The translations under genes and the position numbers were made by a program. From assembly GCA_913020475.1 (NCBI GenBank), contig CAJVZM010000002.1:1-47113 (forward strand): a stretch of DNA of 47,113 nt, in the 5' to 3' direction. Shown piece after piece: positions 11,692 through 21,050 of the stretch. Below the pieces are notes generated by a model. The model searched no databases. It was not told where the DNA came from and saw nothing but the letters and a program-made list of their open reading frames with translations. This stretch comes from an uncultured Flavobacteriaceae bacterium (GTDB lineage: Bacteria > Bacteroidota > Bacteroidia > Flavobacteriales > Flavobacteriaceae). Position 1 is the first letter of the stretch. Each line of letters starts with the position of its first letter.

Positions 11692-12296
11692 GGAGTGATA
11701 TTGTTATGATTATATTGTTTTAAAAACTTTAATCCTTCCTTGGTTACAATTGCCCTAAGATGATAATCGATGTACGCTCCTGTAATATGATCAATTTCGT
11801 AGTCCTCAGGGGGAAATAACTCAATGTCTCTTAACCCTCTAAAACCATTAAAATAAATTCGCGTTATAAAATTTGTATTTAGGTCACTTCTAAATAGACC
11901 AGAAGCCATCCCATTTTTTAAACTCATTTCAAAGCAATCTCCCAAAGCCGAAAGTTCTTTACTTCGAATTTCGTTGTAAATAGCGGGATAATACTTTTGC
12001 AATTGGTATTGAGGTGATTTGTCTTTTTTTCCCAAAACCTGAACTGCTATTTTTTTTATTTCATAAAGGGCCTCTATAGGATTATCTATTGAAAGTTGAA
12101 CATCTATAATTTGGTCTTTTACTTGATCGAATACCAGTAAAACAGCCGACCTCACCAATGAGGTCTTATCGTTAAAATATTGATATATTGTTTTTTTAGA
12201 GATTCGCATGTGTACTGCGAGATCATCCATTGTAACTGCTTTATAGCCGTATTGAAGAAACAATAAAGAAGCCGCTGAAACGATTTCTTTCTTCAT
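11688..12296 (-). CDS. TetR/AcrR-family transcriptional regulator
   Basis: 202 aa; N-terminal HTH (FLQYGYKAVTMDDLAVHMRISKKTIYQYFNDKTSLV); 4-nt ATGA overlap with the downstream tolC gene. Confidence 0.94.
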   Translation of the reverse strand: MKKEIVSAASLLFLQYGYKAVTMDDLAVHMRISKKTIYQYFNDKTSLVRSAVLLVFDQVKDQIIDVQLSIDNPIEALYEIKKIAVQVLGKKDKSPQYQLQKYYPAIYNEIRSKELSALGDCFEMSLKNGMASGLFRSDLNTNFITRIYFNGFRGLRDIELFPPEDYEIDHITGAYIDYHLRAIVTKEGLKFLKQYNHNNITP

Positions 12297-12306
12297 ATTT
12301 TTTTCG

Positions 12307-12336
12307 CAAACTTAACAAAGAAAACTATTAAAACAA
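12307..12336 (-). promoter_or_regulatory. Candidate Bacteroidetes promoter (TTG-N19-TAAGTTTG) for the tetR-efflux operon
   Basis: On the minus strand, TTG (12336-12334), 19 nt, then TAAGTTTG (12314-12307); tetR ATG begins at 12296. Confidence 0.7.
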
Positions 12337-12414
12337 AAAAAGTTTTCAAAGTTTTCAACTTTTATACACCTCTTTAACTTTAGGCAATGTAATTTTAACA
12401 AAATTCCAATTGTT

Positions 12415-13392
12415 ATGAATCTTTTCAAGGCCTATCAACAAGCATTTGAGTCATCATTAGAATATTTCAATCAAGGTCAATCACCCCGAAACCTTTACCA
12501 ACCCATTGGGTATTTGTTGGATTTGGGAGGAAAGAGAATCCGTCCATACCTGAGCTTAATGTCGGGAGAGGCATTTGGCGTTTCTGTAAAAGAATCAATG
12601 AATGCGGCCATGGCGGTTGAGATGTTCCACAATTTTACTCTAATGCATGATGATATAATGGACAAAGCTAGTTTGCGAAGGGGGAAGACCACAGTTCACG
12701 AAAAATGGGATGTCAATACTGCAATATTGTCCGGGGATGCCATGTTGATCAAAGCCTATCAATGTTTGGAGACTTACCCCAAGGATGTCTTTCAAAAATT
12801 GACACAACTGTTGAGTAAAACCGCCATTGAGGTTTGTGAGGGTCAACAATATGATATGGACTTTGAAACTCAAGCCAACACCTCTGAGGATGCCTATATT
12901 GAAATGATTCGACTGAAAACTGCTGTTTTGGTGGGTTGTGCACTAAAGATGGGTGGTATCATCGGTGGTGCTAGTGTGGATGACCTGAATGCCATATATA
13001 ACTTTGGTATTCAATTGGGGTTGGCCTTCCAATTGCAAGATGACTATCTTGATACCTTTGGGAATCAGGAAACTTTTGGAAAAAAGATAGGAGGAGACAT
13101 TCTCGAGAATAAAAAAACCATTCTTTATCATCTGGCAATAAAAGCAGCGGAGGAAGACCAAAAACAGGCATTACAGTCACTTTTTGGAGGAAAAAATATC
13201 GTTGATGATGGTCAAAAAATAGTTAGGGTCAGGTCTTTGTTCGAAGCAACATCAGCCCAGACTGCCGTACGTGATTTGATTCAACACTATTCCGATATAG
13301 CCGATGTTGAACTGCATCGCCTCAGCATTAAAGAGGATCAAAAAAGTCGCTTTAGGGATCTTAAAGACTGGCTGATGCACCGAACTTCTTAA
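12415..13392 (+). CDS. Polyprenyl (all-trans) diphosphate synthase
   Basis: 325 aa; both Asp-rich motifs, HDDIMDKASLRRG and QLQDDYLDTFG. Confidence 0.95.
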   Translation: MNLFKAYQQAFESSLEYFNQGQSPRNLYQPIGYLLDLGGKRIRPYLSLMSGEAFGVSVKESMNAAMAVEMFHNFTLMHDDIMDKASLRRGKTTVHEKWDVNTAILSGDAMLIKAYQCLETYPKDVFQKLTQLLSKTAIEVCEGQQYDMDFETQANTSEDAYIEMIRLKTAVLVGCALKMGGIIGGASVDDLNAIYNFGIQLGLAFQLQDDYLDTFGNQETFGKKIGGDILENKKTILYHLAIKAAEEDQKQALQSLFGGKNIVDDGQKIVRVRSLFEATSAQTAVRDLIQHYSDIADVELHRLSIKEDQKSRFRDLKDWLMHRTS

Positions 13393-13408
13393 AAAACCCT
13401 TTTTAAGA
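13387..13408. terminator. A/T-rich bidirectional terminator-like hairpin at a convergent junction
   Basis: TCTTAAAAA-ACCC-TTTTTAAGA, straddling the overlapping stop codons (TTAA) of the two convergent genes. Confidence 0.45.
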
Positions 13409-14522
13409 GGGCTTTAAGAAATTGTCTCACATCAAAAGAGCGCATGATTTGAAACTCTTGCCACAAAGTACTTTTTTCGTTCAAAAATTGAAATATGACT
13501 TCAGGGGAGTTCTTTTCAAACATCTTTTTAAATAGCTTTGCGCCATTTGAATTGTCCTTGGCCAGAACATCGATAAATAATAAGTCATAAAACCAAAATC
13601 GACTTCTTTTACCAAATTGAGACAGAGGCTTTCGTTTTTTCAGGAAATCGACCAGCTCCTTTGTCTTTTCATTGATGCGTTGAAAGGTGTACCCGGTACT
13701 GGGTTTTGTCCAACCTCCTGATGTACCAATATGCAAAAGCTTTGAATGATTTTTAAGGTCAAATCGATAACAAGTCATTGGAATTTTTCCTTCCTCCTCC
13801 TCTAAAATTTCATAACCTCCTGTGGGCAGTTCTTGCAGAAAATCCGCTATAGCATCCCTATACTCCTTTCTTTCCAAAACATTTTGAGAAAAGAGGGTAT
13901 ATTCTAACAGTGCCTTATTTGTCTCTAAGGGCAATACATACATAAACCGAGTATTCCCTTTTTGGGGAACCTTAAAGTTCATGAACTCAATTTTGTCTGG
14001 GTCAAAACACGGCTTATGGGTTTGGACGACTTGCCCTACAAAGTGTTGTAACAAGACTGGGTATTTTTTTTGATGTAATAGGCTTTTGAGGTTGTAAATA
14101 CTAGAGAAAACCATATTGCCATAATAGGACTGGACTTCAGTGGTTACCCAACCATCCTTAATGTTGCTAACGCTCTCATTGATCTGGGTGAGTTGATCGA
14201 ATTCTGACAACTTACTTTTAATCGATCGGTAGAAATCAAGACTTCTGATCATCTTATAACGAAAAGGCTGTAAGGAAAAGTCTATTTCAAAATCATCGGC
14301 ATTAAAATATGCATGATTCCAAGTTTTATAAACTATGGATTCCAAATCTCCTTCGCCAGACTCCCAAAAGCACCAAGTTCTGTCGTTTCGGTCTTTGGTT
14401 TCTTTTTCGATCAACAGTAGGGATCGGTTTTTGAAATAGGGGTCATTGCAAATTCTGTAGGCCAATAACAATCCTGATGCTCCCCCTCCACAAATAATAT
14501 AGTCGTATTGATTTTTAAGCAT
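13389..14522 (-). CDS. crtY: Lycopene cyclase family protein (CrtY-like)
   Basis: 377 aa; N-terminal FAD motif YDYIICGGGASGLLLAYRI, DRTWCFWE, GTSGGWTKPSTGYTFQRI as in lycopene beta-cyclases. Confidence 0.88.
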   Translation of the reverse strand: MLKNQYDYIICGGGASGLLLAYRICNDPYFKNRSLLLIEKETKDRNDRTWCFWESGEGDLESIVYKTWNHAYFNADDFEIDFSLQPFRYKMIRSLDFYRSIKSKLSEFDQLTQINESVSNIKDGWVTTEVQSYYGNMVFSSIYNLKSLLHQKKYPVLLQHFVGQVVQTHKPCFDPDKIEFMNFKVPQKGNTRFMYVLPLETNKALLEYTLFSQNVLERKEYRDAIADFLQELPTGGYEILEEEEGKIPMTCYRFDLKNHSKLLHIGTSGGWTKPSTGYTFQRINEKTKELVDFLKKRKPLSQFGKRSRFWFYDLLFIDVLAKDNSNGAKLFKKMFEKNSPEVIFQFLNEKSTLWQEFQIMRSFDVRQFLKALLKRVF

Positions 14523-14578
14523 TGTAATTCAAAATTAGTCAATCCATACAACAGTCTGCCGAATTAGTTTGTTTTATC

Positions 14579-14586
14579 TATATTTG
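14579..14586 (+). promoter_or_regulatory. Candidate -7 box TATATTTG upstream of ZIP gene
   Basis: Exact TAnnTTTG, 22 nt before the ATG at 14609. No clear -33. Confidence 0.45.
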
Positions 14587-14608
14587 TCAGCGATTAAAAT
14601 CAGCTTTT

Positions 14609-15424
14609 ATGGACACTGTCATTGAGTTTTTTTCAAATATAAGTCCAGTCAAAGGCGCATTTTATGCAACTATTTTTACTTGGCTATTGACGGCTTTTGG
14701 TGCCTCATTTGTTTTTTTATTTAAAACCATGCACCGTGGATTTTTAGACGGCATGTTGGGTTTTACGGGGGGAGTTATGGTAGCGGCCAGTTTTTGGAGC
14801 CTTTTGGCTCCTGGTATTGAAATGTCACCTGGTGAGGGCTTTATTAAGGTCATCCCAGCTGCCATAGGCTTTGGCTTGGGCGCTCTATTTATTTTTGGTT
14901 TAGACAAAATACTACCCCATATTCACATCAATTTTAAGGATTCTGAAGGAATCAAAACGCCCTGGCACAAAACGACCTTGTTGGTCTTGGCAATTACTAT
15001 GCACAACATTCCTGAAGGCTTAGCAGTGGGGGTACTTTTTGGGGGGGTGGCCGCCGGAATTCCGGAAGCTTCTATTGGCGGAGCTGTGGCTTTGGCTATT
15101 GGAATCGGAATTCAAAACTTTCCCGAGGGAATTGCTGTTTCCATGCCTTTGAGGAGGCAAGGGGTTAGTAAGTTTAGAAGCTTTTGGTACGGTCAGCTTT
15201 CTGCCATCGTCGAACCCATAGCGGCAGTTTTGGGAGCTGTAGCAGTAACTTTTTTCACGCCTATTTTACCCTATGCATTAGCTTTTGCCGCAGGAGCCAT
15301 GATTTTTGTAGTGGTGGAAGAAGTTATTCCTGAAACCCAGCTCGACAAATACACCGATGTTGCCACCTTGGGATTTATAGGTGGATTCATTGTGATGATG
15401 ACCTTGGATGTCGCCCTAGGCTGA
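14609..15424 (+). CDS. ZIP family metal transporter
   Basis: 271 aa; TM segments with HNIPEGLAVGV and NFPEGIAVSMPL metal-site motifs. Confidence 0.93.
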   Translation: MDTVIEFFSNISPVKGAFYATIFTWLLTAFGASFVFLFKTMHRGFLDGMLGFTGGVMVAASFWSLLAPGIEMSPGEGFIKVIPAAIGFGLGALFIFGLDKILPHIHINFKDSEGIKTPWHKTTLLVLAITMHNIPEGLAVGVLFGGVAAGIPEASIGGAVALAIGIGIQNFPEGIAVSMPLRRQGVSKFRSFWYGQLSAIVEPIAAVLGAVAVTFFTPILPYALAFAAGAMIFVVVEEVIPETQLDKYTDVATLGFIGGFIVMMTLDVALG

Positions 15425-16468
15425 TTCGTCTTTGTTGAAATTTCTCCAACCTTGAGCTTGTAGTGGAATAGATTGACCTAAACCAGTTATCAAATTACAA
15501 ACTTCTTTTTGATCTGTAAAATGACCAATGGGAGTAAGCAGCGGATGCCCATTGATTTTGTCGTAGTCCTCAGTTTTAATAGCCATTAACAGTTCGTAGT
15601 CCTCTCCGCCATTAAGGAGGGCTGTACTGCTGTTAATTTGAAATTCTTCGGCCGTAGTGGAGGTTTGGGGATCGGCAGGAAGTTTTTCTTCATAAATATC
15701 ACAACCCATACCTGAGGCCTTGGTTAAGTGAAAAACCTCTGACGAGAGTCCGTCACTGATATCGATCATCGCGTTGGGGGTAATTTCCACTTCCTCCAAA
15801 AGTTCGATGATGTCTTTTCTTGCCTCCGGTTTTAATTGCCGCTCAACACAATATGAATAAAGTGCCAAATCCGGCTGGTTGTTAGGGTTTACTTTAAAAA
15901 CTTCCTTTTCACGTTCCAGTACCTGCAAGCCCATGTAGGCTCCGCCCAAATCTCCACTCACTACTAACAGGTCGTTGGCTTTTGCCCCTGAACGGTAAGT
16001 GATTTTTTCACTTTCGACCTGCCCCACTGCCGTTATGGAAATAATCAGTCCAGTAGCACTGCTGGAAGTGTCTCCCCCGACCAAATCGACTTTATAATTC
16101 TTGCAGGCCAAAGCAATACCTGAGTATAACTCTTCCAAAGCCTCCAGAGGAAAACGATTGGATGCCGCTAAAGATACTGTGATCTGGGTTGGATGCGCAT
16201 TCATGGCATACACATCCGAAAGGTTCACGATCACTGACTTATAACCTAAATGCTTAAGAGGCACATAAGACAAATCGAAATGAATCCCCTCGATCAAAAG
16301 ATCAGTTGTAATTACACTTTGTCCTTTGTTAAGATTTAATACCGCAGCATCGTCGCCTACACCTTTCAAGGTTGATGGATGAATTATAGGAAAATTTTTT
16401 GTCAAATGGTCGATCAGACCAAATTCACCTATTTCGGAAAGGGGGGTCGTATTTTTGTTTTCAAGCAT
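15416..16468 (-). CDS. thiL: Thiamine-monophosphate kinase
   Basis: 350 aa; GVGDDAAVL, VNLSDVYAMNA, VGGDTSSS, IDISDGLSSE motifs. Overlaps the convergent ZIP gene by 9 nt. Confidence 0.94.
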   Translation of the reverse strand: MLENKNTTPLSEIGEFGLIDHLTKNFPIIHPSTLKGVGDDAAVLNLNKGQSVITTDLLIEGIHFDLSYVPLKHLGYKSVIVNLSDVYAMNAHPTQITVSLAASNRFPLEALEELYSGIALACKNYKVDLVGGDTSSSATGLIISITAVGQVESEKITYRSGAKANDLLVVSGDLGGAYMGLQVLEREKEVFKVNPNNQPDLALYSYCVERQLKPEARKDIIELLEEVEITPNAMIDISDGLSSEVFHLTKASGMGCDIYEEKLPADPQTSTTAEEFQINSSTALLNGGEDYELLMAIKTEDYDKINGHPLLTPIGHFTDQKEVCNLITGLGQSIPLQAQGWRNFNKDESA

Positions 16469-16542
16469 TCGTTAAAATTACTAAGATTTATTTCAAACTT
16501 AAAGACTTGTTTAAATTAGAAGTAAATCTTGGAAAACAACCC

Positions 16543-16550
16543 TAAATTTG
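16543..16550 (+). promoter_or_regulatory. Candidate -7 box TAAATTTG immediately upstream of the choice-of-anchor B gene
   Basis: Exact TAnnTTTG ending 4 nt before the ATG at 16555. Confidence 0.4.
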
Positions 16551-16554
16551 TCCT

Positions 16555-17811
16555 ATGCATTATAGATTAATTCTATTATTATTTTTTGTTTCAGCGGTAA
16601 TTTCTTGCCAAAAAGATTCTAATGACGATGAACCATTAGAGCCATCGGGATCTGTGGATAATTTAAATGACAATGGAACGGACAGTCAAAAAATTAGTAC
16701 TCCTTGTGAAAATGGGCTTGCTGGAAAATATCCCTGCAAAGGATATGATCTCCTTGCACACATAAAACTTTCTTTATTTGCAGCCGAAGAGGGAAATGAC
16801 TCTTGGGGCTGGACCGATCCTACTAATGGTAAAGAATATGTTTTGATGGGACTCAATAATGGTACTGCTTTTGTTGACATCAGTGATCCCATATCTCCCG
16901 TTATCATTGGAAAACTACCCACTTCAACTGAGGCGAGTCCGTGGAGAGATATCAAGGTATTCGATAACCACGCATATATTGTAAGTGAAGCCGCTGACCA
17001 CGGGGTTCAAGTTTTCGACCTTACCCGACTGAGACAGGCTAATGCTCTTGAGAGCTTTACTGCAGACAGAGTGCTCAGAACTATTCCAACGGCTCACAAT
17101 ATGGTTGTTAACCCTGAAAGTGGTTTTGGTTATGTTGTGGGAACTAATCGCAATGATGAATTTTTGGGAGGGGTGCATTTCTTGGATTTAAATGACCCTC
17201 AAACTATTAGATTTGTTGGAGGATATGGGGGGGCAGGGTACAGCCACGATGCCCAAGTAGTCAATTATGAAGGGCCAGATCAGGATCATCTCGGGAAGGA
17301 AATTTTTATAGGTTCCAATGAAACCAAATTGGTCGTGATTGGTGTTACCGACAAACAAAACCCAAAGACCATTGCAGAAATAAGCTATCAAAACACTCAG
17401 TATGTTCATCAGGGTTGGTTCGACAAAACCCAGAGATTTTTTATCGTTGGGGATGAATTGGATGAGTTAAATTCGGGAGGAAAGACCCGAACCCTTGTTT
17501 TTGACCTCAATGATTTGGACAATCCGGTGCTTCATCATACTTATTATGGCCCCACTAATGCCATAGATCACAATGGGTATGTCCTAGGAGACCTATTTTA
17601 TTTGGCCAATTATTCTGCAGGTATCAGGGTAATAGACATCAGTGGTTTGGCCGATAAAAATATGGAAGAAATCGGTTTTTTTGATACATTTCCAGAACAC
17701 AATTCCACTACCTTTAACGGTGCTTGGAATGCTTATCCCTTTTTTGAGAGCGGTGTGATTGCTATAAGTGATATTAACCGAGGTTTATTTCTTATCAAAA
17801 AATCACAATAG
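16555..17811 (+). CDS. Choice-of-anchor B family (LVIVD-type beta-propeller) lipoprotein
   Basis: 418 aa; lipobox AVISC followed by QKDSNDDE; repeats such as GTAFVDISDPISPVIIGKLPT and GVQVFDLTRLR. Confidence 0.83.
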   Translation: MHYRLILLLFFVSAVISCQKDSNDDEPLEPSGSVDNLNDNGTDSQKISTPCENGLAGKYPCKGYDLLAHIKLSLFAAEEGNDSWGWTDPTNGKEYVLMGLNNGTAFVDISDPISPVIIGKLPTSTEASPWRDIKVFDNHAYIVSEAADHGVQVFDLTRLRQANALESFTADRVLRTIPTAHNMVVNPESGFGYVVGTNRNDEFLGGVHFLDLNDPQTIRFVGGYGGAGYSHDAQVVNYEGPDQDHLGKEIFIGSNETKLVVIGVTDKQNPKTIAEISYQNTQYVHQGWFDKTQRFFIVGDELDELNSGGKTRTLVFDLNDLDNPVLHHTYYGPTNAIDHNGYVLGDLFYLANYSAGIRVIDISGLADKNMEEIGFFDTFPEHNSTTFNGAWNAYPFFESGVIAISDINRGLFLIKKSQ

Positions 17812-17813
17812 AA

Positions 17814-19154
17814 ATGTATAGAAAACTCCTTTTCTTCATTTCAGTGTCACTTTTTTGGGGCTGTATTCCAGATTCCCTATCGATAAATACCACCGAGGTA
17901 GAATTCAGCGGAACGCTCACCCAAATAACCCTTTTGGGGGGCAGTGATGAGGAAGTAGCAAGAGAAATTATCCCATTGCGAAAAGGCGGACTTGCAATGG
18001 TGGGAAGCACCAAAAGTACCGATGGGGATTTTAGCGAAAGAACCACAAACGACTGGGATTTGTTTTTAATCAAGTTAGACCGCGACGGTCAAATCTTATG
18101 GAAAAAAACCTATGGCGGAAGCGGCGATGATTTTGGATTTTCTTTAGTAGAAACCCCTGAGGGAGGGTTTGTTCTATTGGGCTACAGCAACAGTCAGGAT
18201 GGAGATGTACCCTCCACCCGTGGATATCACGACAATTGGATTATCAAAATTGATGCAGACGGAGTAATTGTTTGGAAGAAATCATTTGGATATTCAGGTC
18301 ATGATCACTCCTATAACGTTATTGCAACCCAGGAGGGAGGTTATTTTTTCAATGGTTTTTTGGATGTAACCGCCTCCAACGGTTTGGGTAACTCTGGTAA
18401 GTCTTCAAAAGCCAACAGGCATGGGGTAGGGGAGTTTTGGTGCCACAAATTGGATGCCAATGGAAATATAGAGTGGCAAAGATATTTTGGAGGCACCAGC
18501 AATGACCGATCCTACGATGCAATTCAGACTCGAGAGGGAGATTTTTTAGTGGTGGGCACCTCAGAAAGCGATGACGTGGATGTAAAAAATCCTAAAGGCA
18601 GTTATGATATTTGGACCGTTATGGTCTCCTCATCGGGGAAGATGCTCTGGGAAAATTCCTTCGGTGGGAGTATGGTTGACGAAGCTTCAAAAGTAATTCA
18701 AGATGCTTACGGTCATTATAGAATTATCGGCAACACCCACAGTTCCGATCAAGACATGTTACTTTCCAAGGGGGGGTCAGATGTATGGCAAATTACCCTT
18801 GATCCCAATGGAAGGTTGGTCGGTAGTTATAATTTTGGAGGCAGTCAATTTGACAAGGGTACCGCCATGTGCGAATGGCAGCGGGGATCCATTTTCTTGA
18901 CCGGCTACTCCCGAAGTTCTGATGGTGACTTTGATAAAAATGAGGGAGAAAACGATATCTTTTTGATGTATTTCCCCTCAAACGGATCCCAAAAAAAGAC
19001 CATGACCTTGGGAGGTGAGGGGGAAGATTTTGCCCATGATATTTTGGTTCAGAGTGACGGAAGCGTATTCCTTGTGGGTCAAACTTTTAGTAAAAATCCC
19101 CCTTTTGAAAAAAATAAAGGAAATGGGGATGTTTTACTGGCTCGTTGGAATTAG
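17814..19154 (+). CDS. Lipoprotein with seven beta-propeller-like repeats
   Basis: 446 aa; lipobox LFWGC; seven copies of a (F/Y)GG(S/T)xxD...GG(F/Y)xxxG...DGD...ND(I/W/L)...G.I.W repeat. Confidence 0.75.
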   Translation: MYRKLLFFISVSLFWGCIPDSLSINTTEVEFSGTLTQITLLGGSDEEVAREIIPLRKGGLAMVGSTKSTDGDFSERTTNDWDLFLIKLDRDGQILWKKTYGGSGDDFGFSLVETPEGGFVLLGYSNSQDGDVPSTRGYHDNWIIKIDADGVIVWKKSFGYSGHDHSYNVIATQEGGYFFNGFLDVTASNGLGNSGKSSKANRHGVGEFWCHKLDANGNIEWQRYFGGTSNDRSYDAIQTREGDFLVVGTSESDDVDVKNPKGSYDIWTVMVSSSGKMLWENSFGGSMVDEASKVIQDAYGHYRIIGNTHSSDQDMLLSKGGSDVWQITLDPNGRLVGSYNFGGSQFDKGTAMCEWQRGSIFLTGYSRSSDGDFDKNEGENDIFLMYFPSNGSQKKTMTLGGEGEDFAHDILVQSDGSVFLVGQTFSKNPPFEKNKGNGDVLLARWN

Positions 19155-19217
19155 TAAATATCGATTGAACCATAATCAGAATTGATAGTAAAAGCCTACT
19201 CTTAAAAGGAAATGCGC

Positions 19218-19225
19218 TATATTTG
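19218..19225 (+). promoter_or_regulatory. Candidate -7 box TATATTTG upstream of suf operon
   Basis: Exact TAnnTTTG, 28 nt before the sufA-like ATG. Confidence 0.5.
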
Positions 19226-19253
19226 TAACGATTTATAATTATAACTGTTTCAA

Positions 19254-19583
19254 ATGATAAAAGTATCTCCCGATGCACAAAAAAAAGTATCACAATTGAT
19301 GCTTGATGAGGGATTCAATCCCATTGATGACTTTGTCAGAGTGGGAGTTAAAAGTGGAGGCTGTTCGGGTCTCTCCTACGATTTGAGTTTTGACAATGCA
19401 AAATCAGAACAAGACCGTTTGTTTGAAGACAATCAAATCAAAATTTTAGTTGACAAAAAAAGTTTACTCTACCTTTTGGGAACCACACTTGAGTACTCCG
19501 GAGGTTTGAACGGCAAAGGTTTTGTTTTTAACAATCCCAATGCGGAGCGAACTTGTGGCTGTGGGGAAAGTTTTTCCCTTTAA
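19254..19583 (+). CDS. sufA: HesB/IscA-family Fe-S cluster assembly A-type carrier
   Basis: 109 aa; VGVKSGGCSGLSYDL and C-terminal CGCGESF, the three conserved cysteines. Confidence 0.93.
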   Translation: MIKVSPDAQKKVSQLMLDEGFNPIDDFVRVGVKSGGCSGLSYDLSFDNAKSEQDRLFEDNQIKILVDKKSLLYLLGTTLEYSGGLNGKGFVFNNPNAERTCGCGESFSL

Positions 19584-19594
19584 GATAGAGCAAG

Positions 19595-21040
19595 ATGGCA
19601 TATACTGAAGAAGAATTAAAAAAGGAACTAGAAACCAAAGAATACGAATACGGCTTTTATACCGATATCGATTCTGAGACCTTTCCAGTAGGCTTGAACG
19701 AAGAAGTTGTTCGCCGCATTTCACAAAAAAAGAAGGAACCCGAGTGGATGACCCAGTGGCGCTTGAAAGCTTTTGAGGCATGGAAGAACATGGAGGAACC
19801 AGAGTGGGCCAACGTTCAATATTCAAAACCCGATTATCAAGCAATATCTTATTATTCCGCTCCCAAGAAAAAAGACCAATATAAAACCTTGGATGAGGTT
19901 GACCCTGAGTTACTTAAAACTTTTGATAAACTGGGAATTTCTCTTGATGAGCAAAAGAAACTGGCAGGGGTGGCGGTAGACATTGTCATGGACTCTGTAT
20001 CGGTAGCCACTACATTTAAAGATACCTTGGCCGAAAAAGGTATTATCTTTTGCTCCATATCCGAGGCCATACAAGAATACCCCGATTTGGTAAAAAAATA
20101 CATAGGTACTGTCATTCCCATTCAAGATAACTACTTTGCGGCTCTCAATTCTGCTGTATTTTCTGATGGTTCTTTTTGTTACATTCCAAAGGGGGTCCGC
20201 TGTCCCATGGAATTATCCACCTATTTCAGGATTAATCAAGCCGGAACGGGCCAGTTTGAAAGAACACTCGTCATAGCAGATGAATCCAGTTATGTGAGTT
20301 ATTTGGAAGGCTGTACTGCTCCCTCCCGAGACGAAAATCAGCTGCATGCTGCAGTAGTCGAGCTCGTAGCCTTAGACAATGCCGAAATAAAATATTCCAC
20401 TGTTCAAAATTGGTTTCCCGGAGACAAAAACGGTAAAGGGGGCGTTTACAATTTTGTTACCAAAAGAGGCATCTGCCACAGAAATTCCAAAATATCATGG
20501 ACTCAGGTAGAAACAGGTTCTGCTGTAACTTGGAAATACCCCTCTTGTATTCTTAAAGGTGATAACTCCATTGGAGAGTTTTACTCCATTGCCTTGACCA
20601 ACAATTATCAGCAAGCCGATACGGGAACCAAAATGGTCCATTTGGGTAAAAACACTAAGAGTACCATCATCTCAAAGGGAATTTCTGCAGGAAAATCCCA
20701 AAACAGCTACCGCGGTCTGGTTCAAGTTCATCCCCGAGCCACCAACGCAAGAAATTTTTCGCAATGCGATTCCCTATTGATGGGGAATCAATGTGGTGCC
20801 CATACCTTCCCTTACATAGAGGTCAAAAATAAAACTGCCCAGATCGAACACGAGGCCACCACCAGTAAGATTGGGGAAGACCAAATATTTTACTGTAATC
20901 AAAGGGGGATTGACCCCGAAAAGGCCATTGCATTAGTTGTCAATGGTTTCAGTAAAGAAGTATTGAATAAATTACCCATGGAATTTGCCGTGGAAGCGCA
21001 AAAATTGTTAGAAATTTCCTTGGAGGGATCTGTAGGATAA
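19595..21040 (+). CDS. sufB: Fe-S cluster assembly protein SufB
   Basis: 481 aa; [45 protein letters not shown]. Confidence 0.97.
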   Translation: MAYTEEELKKELETKEYEYGFYTDIDSETFPVGLNEEVVRRISQKKKEPEWMTQWRLKAFEAWKNMEEPEWANVQYSKPDYQAISYYSAPKKKDQYKTLDEVDPELLKTFDKLGISLDEQKKLAGVAVDIVMDSVSVATTFKDTLAEKGIIFCSISEAIQEYPDLVKKYIGTVIPIQDNYFAALNSAVFSDGSFCYIPKGVRCPMELSTYFRINQAGTGQFERTLVIADESSYVSYLEGCTAPSRDENQLHAAVVELVALDNAEIKYSTVQNWFPGDKNGKGGVYNFVTKRGICHRNSKISWTQVETGSAVTWKYPSCILKGDNSIGEFYSIALTNNYQQADTGTKMVHLGKNTKSTIISKGISAGKSQNSYRGLVQVHPRATNARNFSQCDSLLMGNQCGAHTFPYIEVKNKTAQIEHEATTSKIGEDQIFYCNQRGIDPEKAIALVVNGFSKEVLNKLPMEFAVEAQKLLEISLEGSVG

Positions 21041-21050
21041 AAAAAAACTT

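Noticed and set aside
16469-16554. Possible TPP riboswitch upstream of thiL
   Set aside because: Only about 86 bp between divergent genes, no THI-element core seen, and thiL is usually not TPP-regulated this way.
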